Origin: Bacteroidales bacterium
GTDB lineage: Bacteria; Bacteroidota; Bacteroidia; Bacteroidales; UBA932
Direction of reading: 5' to 3'
Length of the DNA stretch: 64,000 nt
NCBI GenBank assembly: GCA_017458265.1
Contig: JAFTFV010000051.1
Coordinates: 1-64,000 of the forward strand
The translations under genes and the position numbers were made by a program. A model generated the notes under the pieces. That model worked only from the letters and a program-made list of their open reading frames with translations, did no database searches and was not told the origin of the DNA. Position 1 is the first letter of the stretch. Every line of letters starts with the position of its first letter. Positions 7,682 to 16,491 of this stretch are shown here, piece after piece.

Positions 7682-8097
7682 CGTTCTATCTTTACCAATT
7701 CAAGTTCGAAAACCAGGGTGCTGTGGGCCGGAATGTCATCCATCTTCATTGAGCCATAGCCCCACTTGGCAGGAATGTATACTTCCCACCTGTCGCCCTC
7801 ATGCATGCGGGTCAGCACAATCTGCCAGCCCATGATGAGGTCTCCGACCATGAAGAGGGCCGGGAGAGGCTGGCCTTCGGTGGTGTCGAAGACGGTTCCG
7901 TCAATGAGCCTGCCGGTATAGTTTACATACACGATGCTGCGGGGCGTAGGTTTTCGAGTCCCACTCCCCTCTTCCAAAACACGGTACATTACACCGTTAT
8001 CCAGAACATGAATCCCCTCTTCCTGTGCTTTCACCTGAAGAAAGGCCTCGTTGGCTTCCTTGTATGGATTAGGTCTTTTCTTTTTATGGAACGACAT
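7678..8097 (-). CDS. FKBP-type peptidyl-prolyl cis-trans isomerase
   Basis: A 139-residue protein with a charged N-terminal extension and one FKBP domain: VYVNYTGRLIDGTVFDTT, a PLPALFMVGDLIMGWQ segment, then MHEGDRWEVYIPAKWGYG and the C-terminal HSTLVFELELVKIE strand. No signal peptide is visible, so a cytoplasmic folding role is likely, unlike many Bacteroidota FKBPs that are lipoproteins. The gene starts 6 bp after the aldo/keto reductase stop and overlaps the next gene by 4 bp. Confidence 0.9.
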   Translation of the reverse strand: MSFHKKKRPNPYKEANEAFLQVKAQEEGIHVLDNGVMYRVLEEGSGTRKPTPRSIVYVNYTGRLIDGTVFDTTEGQPLPALFMVGDLIMGWQIVLTRMHEGDRWEVYIPAKWGYGSMKMDDIPAHSTLVFELELVKIER

Positions 8098-8103
8098 TAC
8101 CGT

Positions 8104-8931
8104 TCATTTAGGATTATACTTCAATGCATCTGACGGCCATCCCTCCAGGTTGTGACCGGTGTCAAGTGAGCGGACAGCCGCCATCTCGTCGTCTGTGAGC
8201 GAAAAGTCGAAGACATCCATATTCTGAATCATCCTCTCCTTATGGACAGACTTCGGGATGACGATGATTCCCTGCTGAATGAGAAAGCGGAGCGCCACCT
8301 GGGCGGCAGTCTTTCCGTGGGCGGCGCCGACTTCCGTCAGCACCGGATTGGTAAATATCCCATTCATGCCTTCGGCCAAAGGACCCCATGATTCAACTAC
8401 GGTTCCATGCTTTCCCATCAGCTCAACCATCGGCCTCTGCTGGTAGAAGACATGAGTTTCTATCTGGTTGACGGCAGGTATAACGGCAGCGTTCTTAACC
8501 AGCGCTTCATAGGTCTTGGGATAGAAGTTGGAGACGCCAATTGAGCGCAGACACCCCTCCTTCACCAGGTCCTCGAAGGCCTGCCAGATGTCTGAGTCGT
8601 TCCCCATCGGCCAGTGGATGAGCATGAGGTCAAGATAGTCCAGTTTCATACGCCTTAGCGAGCCCTTCACATTATCTTTGGCCTGCTCATAAGATGGACG
8701 GGACTGGCAGAGTTTGGAGGTGATGAAGAACTCGTCCCGGGGGATACCGGACTTGCGGACGGCCGAAGCTACCATGGCCTCATTCTCATAGTACTGCGCC
8801 GTATCCAACGAGCGGTAGCCTACGCTGATGGCATCAAGGACACAGCGCTCGGTCACAGACGGGTCCACCATATAGACGCCGTATCCGAGAATCGGCATTT
8901 TTATGCCGTTATTGAGGGTTATTGTCTCCAT
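8104..8931 (-). CDS. Aldo/keto reductase
   Basis: A 275-residue NADPH-dependent oxidoreductase of the AKR superfamily. The tetrad is visible: Asp in RSLDTAQYYENE, Tyr in the same motif, Lys in FITSKL and His in LMLIHWPMG. The NADPH-binding tail has VIPKSVHKERMIQN. The ATG at 8931 (METITLNNG) is preferred over a TTG four codons earlier because it gives the standard family start and lies just past the preceding stop. It belongs to the leftward operon with the PNPOx-like gene upstream and FKBP downstream. The substrate is not predictable. Confidence 0.9.
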   Translation of the reverse strand: METITLNNGIKMPILGYGVYMVDPSVTERCVLDAISVGYRSLDTAQYYENEAMVASAVRKSGIPRDEFFITSKLCQSRPSYEQAKDNVKGSLRRMKLDYLDLMLIHWPMGNDSDIWQAFEDLVKEGCLRSIGVSNFYPKTYEALVKNAAVIPAVNQIETHVFYQQRPMVELMGKHGTVVESWGPLAEGMNGIFTNPVLTEVGAAHGKTAAQVALRFLIQQGIIVIPKSVHKERMIQNMDVFDFSLTDDEMAAVRSLDTGHNLEGWPSDALKYNPK

Positions 8932-8932
8932 C

Positions 8933-9451
8933 TTAGAAATCAATCTCTATGGGGTCGGCCGTGAAAGAACTGATGGTGGCCTTGGCATCCTTGAGGAAGT
9001 AGACCGCGGTGTTGCCATCGTTCTCGTCATACATGGAGCGGAGGCCGGGATTGGCATCGAGCATGGCTTTCTTCACTTCCACGCGCTGGTCTTCAACGAG
9101 CGTTGCGCTGATGCGGAGCCAGCGGCCTTCATCGGCCTTGTAGGCGCAGAAGGCAACCTTCGGATTGGCCGCAATCTGCTTGGCGACGTTCTTGACATGG
9201 CCGGTCTGTATATACAGCTTGCCTTCTATGATCTCGGCCGTTCCGAAAGGACGCACCTGGGGAGCGTCGCCGTCCACGGTGGCGAGGAAATATACGCCTG
9301 CCCCGTGCAGGAAATCTCTTACTCTTTGCATGTTATCTTGGTTAATAGATTTATATTCAGATGGGTTGACGGTAGCATCCTTTGTACCGGAAGGCTGGCC
9401 GCAAGCAGCTGCCAGAGCTATTGTTGCTGCGATAAGAACAATTCTTTTCAT
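8933..9451 (-). CDS. Pyridoxamine 5'-phosphate oxidase-like lipoprotein
   Basis: A 172-residue protein with a lipobox (LAAACG, Cys17) followed by a PNPOx-like split-barrel domain: GVYFLATVDGDAPQVRPFGT, IIEGKLYIQTGHVKNVAKQI and ANPKVAFCAY. The family binds FMN or F420 and includes general-stress proteins and small flavin reductases. An exported, membrane-anchored form is unusual for this fold; the start is nevertheless clear. It sits between a small lipoprotein gene and the aldo/keto reductase gene, whose ATG overlaps the region of its stop. Confidence 0.8.
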   Translation of the reverse strand: MKRIVLIAATIALAAACGQPSGTKDATVNPSEYKSINQDNMQRVRDFLHGAGVYFLATVDGDAPQVRPFGTAEIIEGKLYIQTGHVKNVAKQIAANPKVAFCAYKADEGRWLRISATLVEDQRVEVKKAMLDANPGLRSMYDENDGNTAVYFLKDAKATISSFTADPIEIDF

Positions 9452-9554
9452 ATCTATAGGCTTTTATCTTGCGAATTTACTGAAAATCCGCCGGATGCGA
9501 AAACATGCGACGGAGTTTCTTATGTCTTTGGGGGTTCAATGATAGTGTACGCCA

Positions 9555-9701
9555 TCAGTTTTCAGCGAATCCGTCCATAATAACAGTCGGTTTCCCTTCT
9601 GAGTCGAAGGCGCCCTTCCAGAAGCGTGGAGCCTGGCGGCAGCCTGCCATCAGGATTGCTGCGGCCATGGTCACCAGGGTTATTGTGACAGTCCTTTTCA
9701 T
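9555..9701 (-). CDS. Small lipoprotein, 48 aa
   Basis: Starts with ATG 1 bp after the stop of the BNR protein gene: MKRTVTITLVTMAAAILMAG then Cys21, a textbook signal peptide with lipobox MAGC, leaving a mature peptide of 28 residues that ends GKPTVIMDGFAEN. No family is recognised. It may be the decayed 5' end of a longer lipoprotein gene, since 103 bp separate its stop from the next gene start. Its position inside the operon supports translation. Confidence 0.55.
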   Translation of the reverse strand: MKRTVTITLVTMAAAILMAGCRQAPRFWKGAFDSEGKPTVIMDGFAEN

Positions 9702-9702
9702 T

Positions 9703-10857
9703 TTATATTGGTTTTTCTGTATGGTAATCTCTCAGAAGGTCCTCCGGAGCAATCCTGAAAAGCGTGACGTCCTCCTTGTTCACGGACAATGACACCCACA
9801 GGACGCCGTCGATAACCGTCGCTTTGGGGTAGTTATATCCGATGGTCTTGTACCTGCCTTCCCTCCTCTGTGGAGGCAGCTCCCGGGGTCCGGCAATAAG
9901 CCACGCCCTGTCGAACAGCAGCCCGTCGCCCGATACCGCTATTGCAAGATGCCTGCGTGACTTGCTCGCGGAAGGGTTCCAGACCATGAACGGCCTGCCG
10001 TCCGGGAGGTTGCCGGCACACTGCTTTGAACGTGAATCCGGGATGTCTGTCATCATGGGCGCCGACCAGCTCTCTCCGCAGTCCCGCGAGACGGAGAACA
10101 GCTTTCGGAACGACGACTCCTGGTCTCGGAAAAGCATGACAAGGGAACCGTCCCCAGACACGTAACGGCTGGGTTCCAGGGGTTTCCCCTGACCAAGGGG
10201 CAGAAGTGCTTTCCGCCAGCCGATGAGCCCGGAAGGGTCGTCCGTGAAAAGCGGACAGACATCCAGGGTCTCTCCGAAGTGTGCGGCCCCTATGGTCCGC
10301 CCGGATGGAAGCACGAGGGGATCCTGCTCGAAGATACCGTCAAGTGGTTCGCCGCCAGCCATCAGGAGCCTTCTTGGTGTGCTCCATACTCCGTCGCCGT
10401 GCGATGTGACATACCAGGCCTCTCCCCCTTTCCTGCCGCCGCTCCGGATGCGGTTGATGACAGCGCAGAGGGAGTCGCCCCTTTGAATCCATCCACCTGG
10501 CGAGGTGAAGAAATCCTCATCTCCGCGTAGAAGGATCTCGGGGTCGGACCAATTATGCGCGTCCGCGCTGGTGGAAAGGAGGACATGTGTATCCGGAGAG
10601 TCTTCATCCCTTGTCGAATGCTGCCACATGCAGTAGTACTCCCCTTTGAAACCGGTCAGGAGAACGTTGTTCGAATATCCTTCTGGTGACGGTAGGATGA
10701 TGCACTCCGCAGGGGCGTACTCGAGACCGACGCTGACAGAATCGCACAGGTCCAAAAGCCCATCGGCAACCCTGGGAGGGGATACTTCCGAGTCGTTGCT
10801 GCAGGTGGCTGATACTGTCAGAAGAACGGTGATAAAGAGTATGCGTACTGCTCTCAT
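9703..10857 (-). CDS. BNR/Asp-box repeat lipoprotein, sialidase-like
   Basis: A 384-residue exported protein with a lipobox near Cys19 (VSATCS). Two Asp-box motifs are visible, SADAHNWSDP and SRDCGESWSAP, which mark six-bladed beta-propellers of the sialidase superfamily. Other blades carry GYNYPKATVIDGVLWVS. I do not see the full arginine triad of GH33, so a sialidase activity is not assured; other glycan hydrolases or binding propellers are possible. The ATG at 10857 is chosen because it overlaps the small upstream gene by 4 bp (ATGA) and gives a clean signal peptide. Confidence 0.7.
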   Translation of the reverse strand: MRAVRILFITVLLTVSATCSNDSEVSPPRVADGLLDLCDSVSVGLEYAPAECIILPSPEGYSNNVLLTGFKGEYYCMWQHSTRDEDSPDTHVLLSTSADAHNWSDPEILLRGDEDFFTSPGGWIQRGDSLCAVINRIRSGGRKGGEAWYVTSHGDGVWSTPRRLLMAGGEPLDGIFEQDPLVLPSGRTIGAAHFGETLDVCPLFTDDPSGLIGWRKALLPLGQGKPLEPSRYVSGDGSLVMLFRDQESSFRKLFSVSRDCGESWSAPMMTDIPDSRSKQCAGNLPDGRPFMVWNPSASKSRRHLAIAVSGDGLLFDRAWLIAGPRELPPQRREGRYKTIGYNYPKATVIDGVLWVSLSVNKEDVTLFRIAPEDLLRDYHTEKPI

Positions 10858-10994
10858 GACTGTGACACTTTCCATCGGACGCGCCACCGGCCCTCTTCAT
10901 AGTCGTGGCTGATAATCTTGAATATCCCCACCTCGGCGGTATGTGCCGGAGGGTATTCCTCCTTGTTGTGGGCATTGAGGACGGGTTCGGTCAT
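10854..10994 (-). CDS. Small hypothetical protein, 46 aa, first gene of operon
   Basis: MTEPVLNAHNKEEYPPAHTA then EVGIFKIISHDYEEGRWRVR and WKVSQS. No family is recognised. Its stop overlaps the start of the BNR gene by 4 bp (ATGA), and a TATATTTG box lies 29 nt upstream of its ATG, so it is in the right place to be a translated leader or coupling ORF. It could also be the remnant of a longer gene. Confidence 0.45.
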   Translation of the reverse strand: MTEPVLNAHNKEEYPPAHTAEVGIFKIISHDYEEGRWRVRWKVSQS

Positions 10995-11023
10995 ATAGAT
11001 ACTGTTTTATGATAACCACAGTA

Positions 11024-11055
11024 CAAATATAGTGAAAAGTCTGCAAGTCTTGCAG
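11024..11055 (-). promoter_or_regulatory. Promoter and palindromic operator candidate for the BNR operon
   Basis: On the minus strand TATATTTG (11031-11024) fits the -7 consensus. A perfect inverted repeat CTGCAAG-T-CTTGCAG at 11041-11055 covers the expected -33 position, where no TTTG is present. A regulator binding this palindrome could replace the missing -33 contact or block the promoter (inference). Confidence 0.4.
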
Positions 11056-11121
11056 CGATTTGGTGTAGTGTGAAGACTCACAGGGAATGGAGCTTTGCTA
11101 CTTTGGGTACGAAGCCGCCGA

Positions 11122-12492
11122 TCAGGACAATCTGCCGCCCTCATAATCCTTCAGCTCTTTGATTGCCTGCGGACATAGGATGAGCAGCGAGACAACGGTC
11201 ACCCAGGCCATCAGACCTACGCCGATGTCTCCGAGCTGCCAGACCACATCGGCCTCCTTGACGGCCCCGAAGATTACCGCGCACAGCATAACGCCCTGGA
11301 ATACCCGGATGACGGCTTTTTCCCACTTTTTTCCATGCAAAAGGTAGATGAGTCCGGTCTCTGCATAGAAGTAATATGCCATGAGGGTGCTGAAGGCGAA
11401 AAACACCATAGCAATGGACACGAACTGGCTGCCGAAGCCGGCAAATACGCTGTCAACGGCGCTCTGCGTGTAGTTCACGTAATTGTTTGCAAGCTCAGGC
11501 GCCCCGGCATACAGCACCTCTCCGCTTGCAGAATCAAGTATATTATATGTTCCGGAGGTGAGTATCATGAGCGCCGTTGCGGTGCAAACGAGAAGCGTAT
11601 CCACATACACTGAAAATGCCTGTGCAAGGCCCTGCTGGGCCGGATGGGGGACATCCGCCGCTGCAGAAACTATTGCGCCGGTGCCTTGACCTGCCTCGTT
11701 GGAAAAGATTCCCCGCTTCACTCCCATGGCAATGGTTGAGCCTATGATGCCGCCGGCTATGGGATTGATGCCAAAAGCGCCTTTGACTATGGCCACAAGG
11801 ACGGCCGGCACTTCATTTATATGGAAGCCGATGACCACCAGCGACATTATAATGTAGCCCAGTGCCATGAACGGAGTGATTACAGACGCCACCCGGGCGA
11901 TTCTCTGCACTCCGCCAAAAATCACCAGTCCAAGAAGAACTGCCAGCACTATCCCGGCCGTGAGCGTGGATACCGGAAAGGCATTGTTCACCGCCGTGGA
12001 AACGCCGTTGGCCTGCACTGTCGTGAGGAAAATGCCACAGGCAATGACAGTTATCACGGCAAACACTACTCCCAGCCATTTGACTCCAAGGCCTTTCTCT
12101 ATGAATGAGAAAGGACCTCCGCGCCATCCGCTGCTGTGCCTGAACTTGTATTTTTGCGCAAGCGTAGATTCCACGAACGCAGTAGATGCCCCGAAGAATG
12201 CCACCACCCACATCCAGAACACTGCACCTGGTCCGCCGAAGGCAATGGCCGTGGCCACACCAACTATATTGCCTGTTCCCACGCGCCCGGAAAGAGCGAT
12301 GCAGAACGCCTGGAAGGACGAAATCCCGTTATTTCCGGCCCTGCGCGAGAACAGCGAACGCAGCATGAGGCCGAACCTCCTCACCTGAACGAACCTTGTC
12401 CTGACGGAAAAATACAGCCCGGCCACAATCAAAAGGGCCACCAGACCCGGATTCCAGACTATGTCGTTGACGGTATGAACGATAGACTCCAT
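11122..12492 (-). CDS. Sodium:alanine symporter family protein (AGCS)
   Basis: A 456-residue inner-membrane protein with about ten hydrophobic segments. AGCS signatures are clear: ALSGRVGTGNIVGVATAIAF followed by GGPGAVFWMW, and KRGIFSNEAGQGTGAI. The family couples Na+ to uptake of alanine or glycine. The ATG at 12492 (MESIVHTVNDIVWNPG) is chosen because the frame upstream only offers a TTG and the -7 box lies only 5 nt before this ATG. No terminator is evident in the 130 bp downstream. It is monocistronic as far as I can see. Confidence 0.9.
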   Translation of the reverse strand: MESIVHTVNDIVWNPGLVALLIVAGLYFSVRTRFVQVRRFGLMLRSLFSRRAGNNGISSFQAFCIALSGRVGTGNIVGVATAIAFGGPGAVFWMWVVAFFGASTAFVESTLAQKYKFRHSSGWRGGPFSFIEKGLGVKWLGVVFAVITVIACGIFLTTVQANGVSTAVNNAFPVSTLTAGIVLAVLLGLVIFGGVQRIARVASVITPFMALGYIIMSLVVIGFHINEVPAVLVAIVKGAFGINPIAGGIIGSTIAMGVKRGIFSNEAGQGTGAIVSAAADVPHPAQQGLAQAFSVYVDTLLVCTATALMILTSGTYNILDSASGEVLYAGAPELANNYVNYTQSAVDSVFAGFGSQFVSIAMVFFAFSTLMAYYFYAETGLIYLLHGKKWEKAVIRVFQGVMLCAVIFGAVKEADVVWQLGDIGVGLMAWVTVVSLLILCPQAIKELKDYEGGRLS

Positions 12493-12497
12493 AAGTG

Positions 12498-12527
12498 CAA
12501 ATATAGCACTTTTCAAAAAAAGCCCAA
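12498..12527 (-). promoter_or_regulatory. Promoter of the AGCS symporter gene, possibly leaderless
   Basis: TATATTTG at 12505-12498 with a weak TTG at 12527-12525, spaced 19 bp. Only 5 nt separate the -7 box from the ATG, so transcription should begin at or next to the start codon. Confidence 0.5.
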
Positions 12528-12666
12528 CCTTTGAAACTATTGCCGATTTTTTTGTAATTTTTCGGGCTATTATACCACGCTGGCATACGCCCCTTTCTGC
12601 CTTTTCAACATCATCTCTCCGCTGATGTCCGTACTGGTCGCGCTGATTGGACGTGCCGATAAAGGA

Positions 12667-12698
12667 TTTGGGAAAACGGAGGAGAATGAGTAATTTTG
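12667..12698 (+). promoter_or_regulatory. Promoter of manA, possibly leaderless
   Basis: TTTG (12667-12670), 20-bp spacer, TAATTTTG (12691-12698): a full match to the Bacteroidota consensus. The ATG of manA follows after 6 nt. Confidence 0.6.
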
Positions 12699-12704
12699 CG
12701 GGTT

Positions 12705-13646
12705 ATGGAAAATGAGAACAAAAAACTCCCGCCGCTGAAGTTCCTGCCGGACAGGACAGAAATGCCGTGGGGCACTGTGGAATACAGACTTGCAGACCTC
12801 GGCTTCATAGATTCGATGGTCTCCGAGGGATGGCTTGGTGGCAACACGCTGAGTGACATCATACAGACCTATCTTGAGAGACTTACGGGAGAGACTTCCT
12901 TCAACTGGTACGGAACGCAGTTCCCGGTGCTGGTAAAGCACCTTGACGTGAAAGGGCGCACCTCCCTGCACGTGAACCCTGACGACGAAAGCGCCGAGCA
13001 GCGCTACGACGCCTTCGGCAAAACCGCCCTCTGGTACGTAGAGGAAGCCGGTCCCAACGCCCGTCTCTACCTTGGCTTCAAGCGCGACGTAACCGCCTCC
13101 GAGTTCTGGGAAGCCTGCAATAACAACAACGTCACTCCCCTTCTGCACAGCATAACGCCAAAGGCCGGAGAGAGCTATCTCATCGTCCCGGGCCTGGTTC
13201 ACGCCGCAAAGGACGTGAAGCTCCTGGAAGTTGCAGAGTGCTCCGAACTCTGGTTCCGCCTGCACGACTGGGGCGCAACAGACCGTGAGCTCCATCTTGA
13301 GGAAGCCATCGACCTCATCGACTTCCGTTCATGGAAGAACGTCCTTCCCCAGAACGGGACCACCGTACCGCAGTTCGGCCTGCAGAAGATCGAGCTGAAG
13401 GAACCCCTACAGAACAGCTCCGAAGGCCTTGAAGACACGTTCCTCCTCTACATCTGCCTGAGCGGAAGCGCCGTCATAGACGTTCCCGACGAAGGAAAAG
13501 TCCCCGTCAAGAAGGGCGAAGTGGTCCTCATCCCAGCCGAAACCGACAAGTTCTTCCTCATCCCCAGCGACCGCGACACCGTGCTCCTGGAAGTGAGGAT
13601 GGACCCCCGCCCCGAAGAAGAGCCCGTCCAGGAGGTGACAGACTGA
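12705..13646 (+). CDS. manA: Class I mannose-6-phosphate isomerase
   Basis: A 313-residue short-form type I phosphomannose isomerase, which interconverts mannose 6-phosphate and fructose 6-phosphate. Landmarks are the N-terminal MPWGTVEYRLADLG, the metal-site strand LHVNPDD, and YLIVPGLVHAAKDVKLLEVA followed by ECSELWFRLHDW, which carries a metal His and the family RLxDW motif. A second cupin half occupies the C-terminus (VKKGEVVLIPAE). The ATG at 12705 is used rather than an upstream TTG because the promoter overlaps the latter. An S4-domain gene follows after 1 bp, so the two are co-transcribed. Confidence 0.85.
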   Translation: MENENKKLPPLKFLPDRTEMPWGTVEYRLADLGFIDSMVSEGWLGGNTLSDIIQTYLERLTGETSFNWYGTQFPVLVKHLDVKGRTSLHVNPDDESAEQRYDAFGKTALWYVEEAGPNARLYLGFKRDVTASEFWEACNNNNVTPLLHSITPKAGESYLIVPGLVHAAKDVKLLEVAECSELWFRLHDWGATDRELHLEEAIDLIDFRSWKNVLPQNGTTVPQFGLQKIELKEPLQNSSEGLEDTFLLYICLSGSAVIDVPDEGKVPVKKGEVVLIPAETDKFFLIPSDRDTVLLEVRMDPRPEEEPVQEVTD

Positions 13647-13647
13647 C

Positions 13648-14031
13648 ATGGCCGAAGTCCGCATTGACAAATACCTCTGGGCCATCCGCGCCTTCAAGAC
13701 CCGCTCAGAAGCAGCCGACGCATGCAAAGGCGGCAAGGTAAAGATTGCCGATGTCCCCGCCAAGCCCTCCCGTTCCATCAAGGAAGGCGAAATCATCACC
13801 GTCCGAAAAGGCGCCGTCACCTATACCTACCGCGTGGTAATGCCCACGGAAAACCGCGTAGGAGCAGCCCTGGTGCCCAATTTTGCCGAAAACCTCACCC
13901 CCGAGGAAGAGCTCCAGAAACTCAAGGCCCCGGTGGAAACCTTCTTCGTAACCCGCGACCGCGGAGCCGGCCGTCCCACCAAGAAAGACCGCCGCGAAAT
14001 TGAGCAGCTTTGGGATTCTTTCGATTTCTGA
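13648..14031 (+). CDS. S4-domain RNA-binding protein, Hsp15/RqcP-like
   Basis: A 127-residue protein starting with an S4 domain: VRIDKYLWAIRAFKTRSEAA, then CKGGKVKIAD and the PSRSIKEGE turn. The basic C-terminal tail (RDRGAGRPTKKDRREIEQLW) is typical of the Hsp15 family. Known members bind the large ribosomal subunit carrying stalled nascent chains and take part in ribosome rescue or quality control. The start is 1 bp after the manA stop. Confidence 0.85.
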   Translation: MAEVRIDKYLWAIRAFKTRSEAADACKGGKVKIADVPAKPSRSIKEGEIITVRKGAVTYTYRVVMPTENRVGAALVPNFAENLTPEEELQKLKAPVETFFVTRDRGAGRPTKKDRREIEQLWDSFDF

Positions 14032-14067
14032 TGCAAGTTTTCAGGAAGAGCTGATTTTATACCAGGA

Positions 14068-16485
14068 ATGAAGAGACTTATACTACTAATATCGGCAGTA
14101 CTTCTGTGTACGGTTATGCAGGCACAGAAAAGGACCGCCACCATAAGCGGCTACATTACAGACGGCGACAGCGGCGAAACCCTTATCGGCGCCGGCGCCC
14201 TCATTGCCGAGTCAAAGACCGGAGCAGTAACCAATGTCTACGGCTACTACACCCTCACTGTGCCGAAAGGCCGCGCCACGCTGCTCTACAGCTATCTTGG
14301 CTACGAACAGGTGGAAATGGAGCTTAACCTCCAAAAGGACACGACAATCAACGTGGTCCTGAATCCGTCGGCAGTTCTGGAGGCTGCAACCGTCGTGAGC
14401 CAGAAGGACGCCGGCATCCAGAGCACCTACCTCGGCGCTATTGACATTCCTCTGGTGCACATCCAGAACACCCCCGTCCTCTTCGGTGAAGCCGATGTCC
14501 TCAAGGCCATCCAGATGCTCCCCGGCGTCCAGGGCGGAAACGAAGGATTCACAGGCCTTTACGTGCGCGGCGGCGGCCCCGACGAGAACCTTGTCCTCCT
14601 TGACGGCGTCCCCATCTACAACGTAGACCACATGCTGGGAATCATCTCCGTGTTCCAGACGGAGGCTGTCAAGAAAGTCACCCTCTACAAGGGCTCCTTC
14701 CCCGCCCGCTACAGCGGCCGCGTGTCGTCCATAGTGGACATCCGCACCAACGACGGCAACATGAAAAAGACCAGCGGAAGCGTCGGCCTTGGCGTTCTCA
14801 CTGACAAACTGCACATCGAAGGCCCCATCATCGAGGACAAGCTGAGCTACTCCGTAAGCGCCCGCGGCCTTCACTCACTCATGTACGATCCCCTGATACG
14901 CCTCTACGGGAAATATGCCCCGAAATCCTGGGGCTTCGACGGCTCCGTATACGGCAACTACTTCTTCTATGACCTCAACGGCAAACTCTCCTGGCGCCTT
15001 TCAGACAACGACCGCTTCTACCTTATGGCCTATAACGGCAAGGACCGCCTTGCTGCCGATTTCAATGAAGACTGGGAGCAGGGATCCAGCATGATACGCA
15101 CCGGAACCAGCATCGGCTGGGGCAACACGGTGGTTTCACTGAGGTGGAACCACATATTCTCCCAGAAACTGTTTGCCAATACCACGGTAGCATACAACAA
15201 CTACCGCATGCTCATGGACATGGGTGTCAAGGTGCGGGATTATCAGGACGGCAATCCTTACATTATGGATTTCGACCTTGGCTACAACTCCGGGATACGC
15301 GACTGGAGCGCCAAACTGGACTTCGACTATGTACCCTCGCCTAAGCACCTGATAAAGTTCGGAAGCGAATACGCCTACCACACCTTCTTCCCGAGGACAA
15401 GCACCGGTGTAATCGTGGAAACCTCCGAGGGAGAAACCAGGCAAGAGGAATTCAATATCGGCAGGGACCGCAATTTCTACGGCCACGAACTGTCCTTCTA
15501 TGCCGAGGATGACATGTCCGTCACGGAACACCTCACCTTCAACCCCGGCGTCAACGCCTCCTTCTTCTATACGGACGGAAGGCCGTATTTCGAGCTGCAG
15601 CCAAGGGTATCGGCGAAATACTCATTCGACGGCGGAATCACCCTCAAGACAGGCTATGCAAGGATGGCGCAGTACGTGCACCTTCTGAGTTCCACGCAGA
15701 TTTCCCTGCCGATGGACCTCTGGGTACCGATTACCGCCAAGATCAAGCCCGTAACCTCAGACCAGTTCAGCGCCGGCATCTATCACGACGGCATCAAGGG
15801 ATGGGAGTTCTCAATAGAGGGCTACTACAAGCATATGAACAACATCCTTGAGTACAAGGACGGCGCATCCGTACTGGTCTCTGAAACCACCTGGGAAGAC
15901 AAGGTGGAAATGGGCGAAGGACGCTGCTACGGGGCCGAGTTCTTTGTCCAGAAGACCGCCGGGAAACTCACGGGATGGATGGCCTACACGCTTGCAAAGA
16001 GCGAAAGGCGCTTCCCCGACGGCACCATCAGCCTGGGAGAGTGGTATCCCTACAAATATGACCGCAGACACAATTTCAACATAAACATCAACTACAAGAT
16101 TTCTCCCAAGCTGGATGTAAACGCCGCATGGGTGTATGCCTCCGGCGGTACAACCACAATCCCCTACCGCACAACCGGAATGCTGGCTCCGGACTCTGAC
16201 TATGTATCCTCCTCCTCATACGTACAGCAGAGGAACAACTACCGTCTTCCATCCAGCCACCACCTAAATGTGGGCCTCACGCACCACAAGAAGAAAAAGC
16301 ATGGCACCAGGGACCTTACTCTAAGCGTCTACAACGTGTATAACCGCATGAACCCCAACCTGGTGTTCGTGAACTACGTAACCCGCTATGACGAGAAGTC
16401 CGACACCTACAAGGACCAGATAGCCGTAGAGAAAGTCACCATCCTGCCCATCATGCCTTCACTCAGTTGGACTTATAATTTCTAG
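14068..16485 (+). CDS. TonB-dependent receptor with carboxypeptidase-regulatory-like domain
   Basis: An 805-residue outer-membrane transporter. It has a signal peptide (cleavage after about residue 19, MQAQ), an N-terminal CarboxypepD_reg-like domain (TISGYITDGDSGETLIGAGA), a plug domain with VLKAIQMLPGVQGG and YVRGGGPDENLVLLDGVPIY, and a barrel ending in an aromatic residue (LSWTYNF). It lacks the long SusC type hallmarks. It is followed after 6 bp by a DUF4249 lipoprotein, a pairing common in Bacteroidota where the lipoprotein is thought to act as partner of the receptor. The substrate is unknown. No regulator gene is adjacent. Confidence 0.9.
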   Translation: MKRLILLISAVLLCTVMQAQKRTATISGYITDGDSGETLIGAGALIAESKTGAVTNVYGYYTLTVPKGRATLLYSYLGYEQVEMELNLQKDTTINVVLNPSAVLEAATVVSQKDAGIQSTYLGAIDIPLVHIQNTPVLFGEADVLKAIQMLPGVQGGNEGFTGLYVRGGGPDENLVLLDGVPIYNVDHMLGIISVFQTEAVKKVTLYKGSFPARYSGRVSSIVDIRTNDGNMKKTSGSVGLGVLTDKLHIEGPIIEDKLSYSVSARGLHSLMYDPLIRLYGKYAPKSWGFDGSVYGNYFFYDLNGKLSWRLSDNDRFYLMAYNGKDRLAADFNEDWEQGSSMIRTGTSIGWGNTVVSLRWNHIFSQKLFANTTVAYNNYRMLMDMGVKVRDYQDGNPYIMDFDLGYNSGIRDWSAKLDFDYVPSPKHLIKFGSEYAYHTFFPRTSTGVIVETSEGETRQEEFNIGRDRNFYGHELSFYAEDDMSVTEHLTFNPGVNASFFYTDGRPYFELQPRVSAKYSFDGGITLKTGYARMAQYVHLLSSTQISLPMDLWVPITAKIKPVTSDQFSAGIYHDGIKGWEFSIEGYYKHMNNILEYKDGASVLVSETTWEDKVEMGEGRCYGAEFFVQKTAGKLTGWMAYTLAKSERRFPDGTISLGEWYPYKYDRRHNFNININYKISPKLDVNAAWVYASGGTTTIPYRTTGMLAPDSDYVSSSSYVQQRNNYRLPSSHHLNVGLTHHKKKKHGTRDLTLSVYNVYNRMNPNLVFVNYVTRYDEKSDTYKDQIAVEKVTILPIMPSLSWTYNF

Positions 16486-16491
16486 AAAGCC

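Noticed and set aside
12570..12665. Possible 3' remnant of a transporter gene on the minus strand ending KRQKGAYASVV
   Set aside because: The frame runs upstream as an antisense shadow of manA and I could not match the short tail to any family; too little to support a pseudogene.
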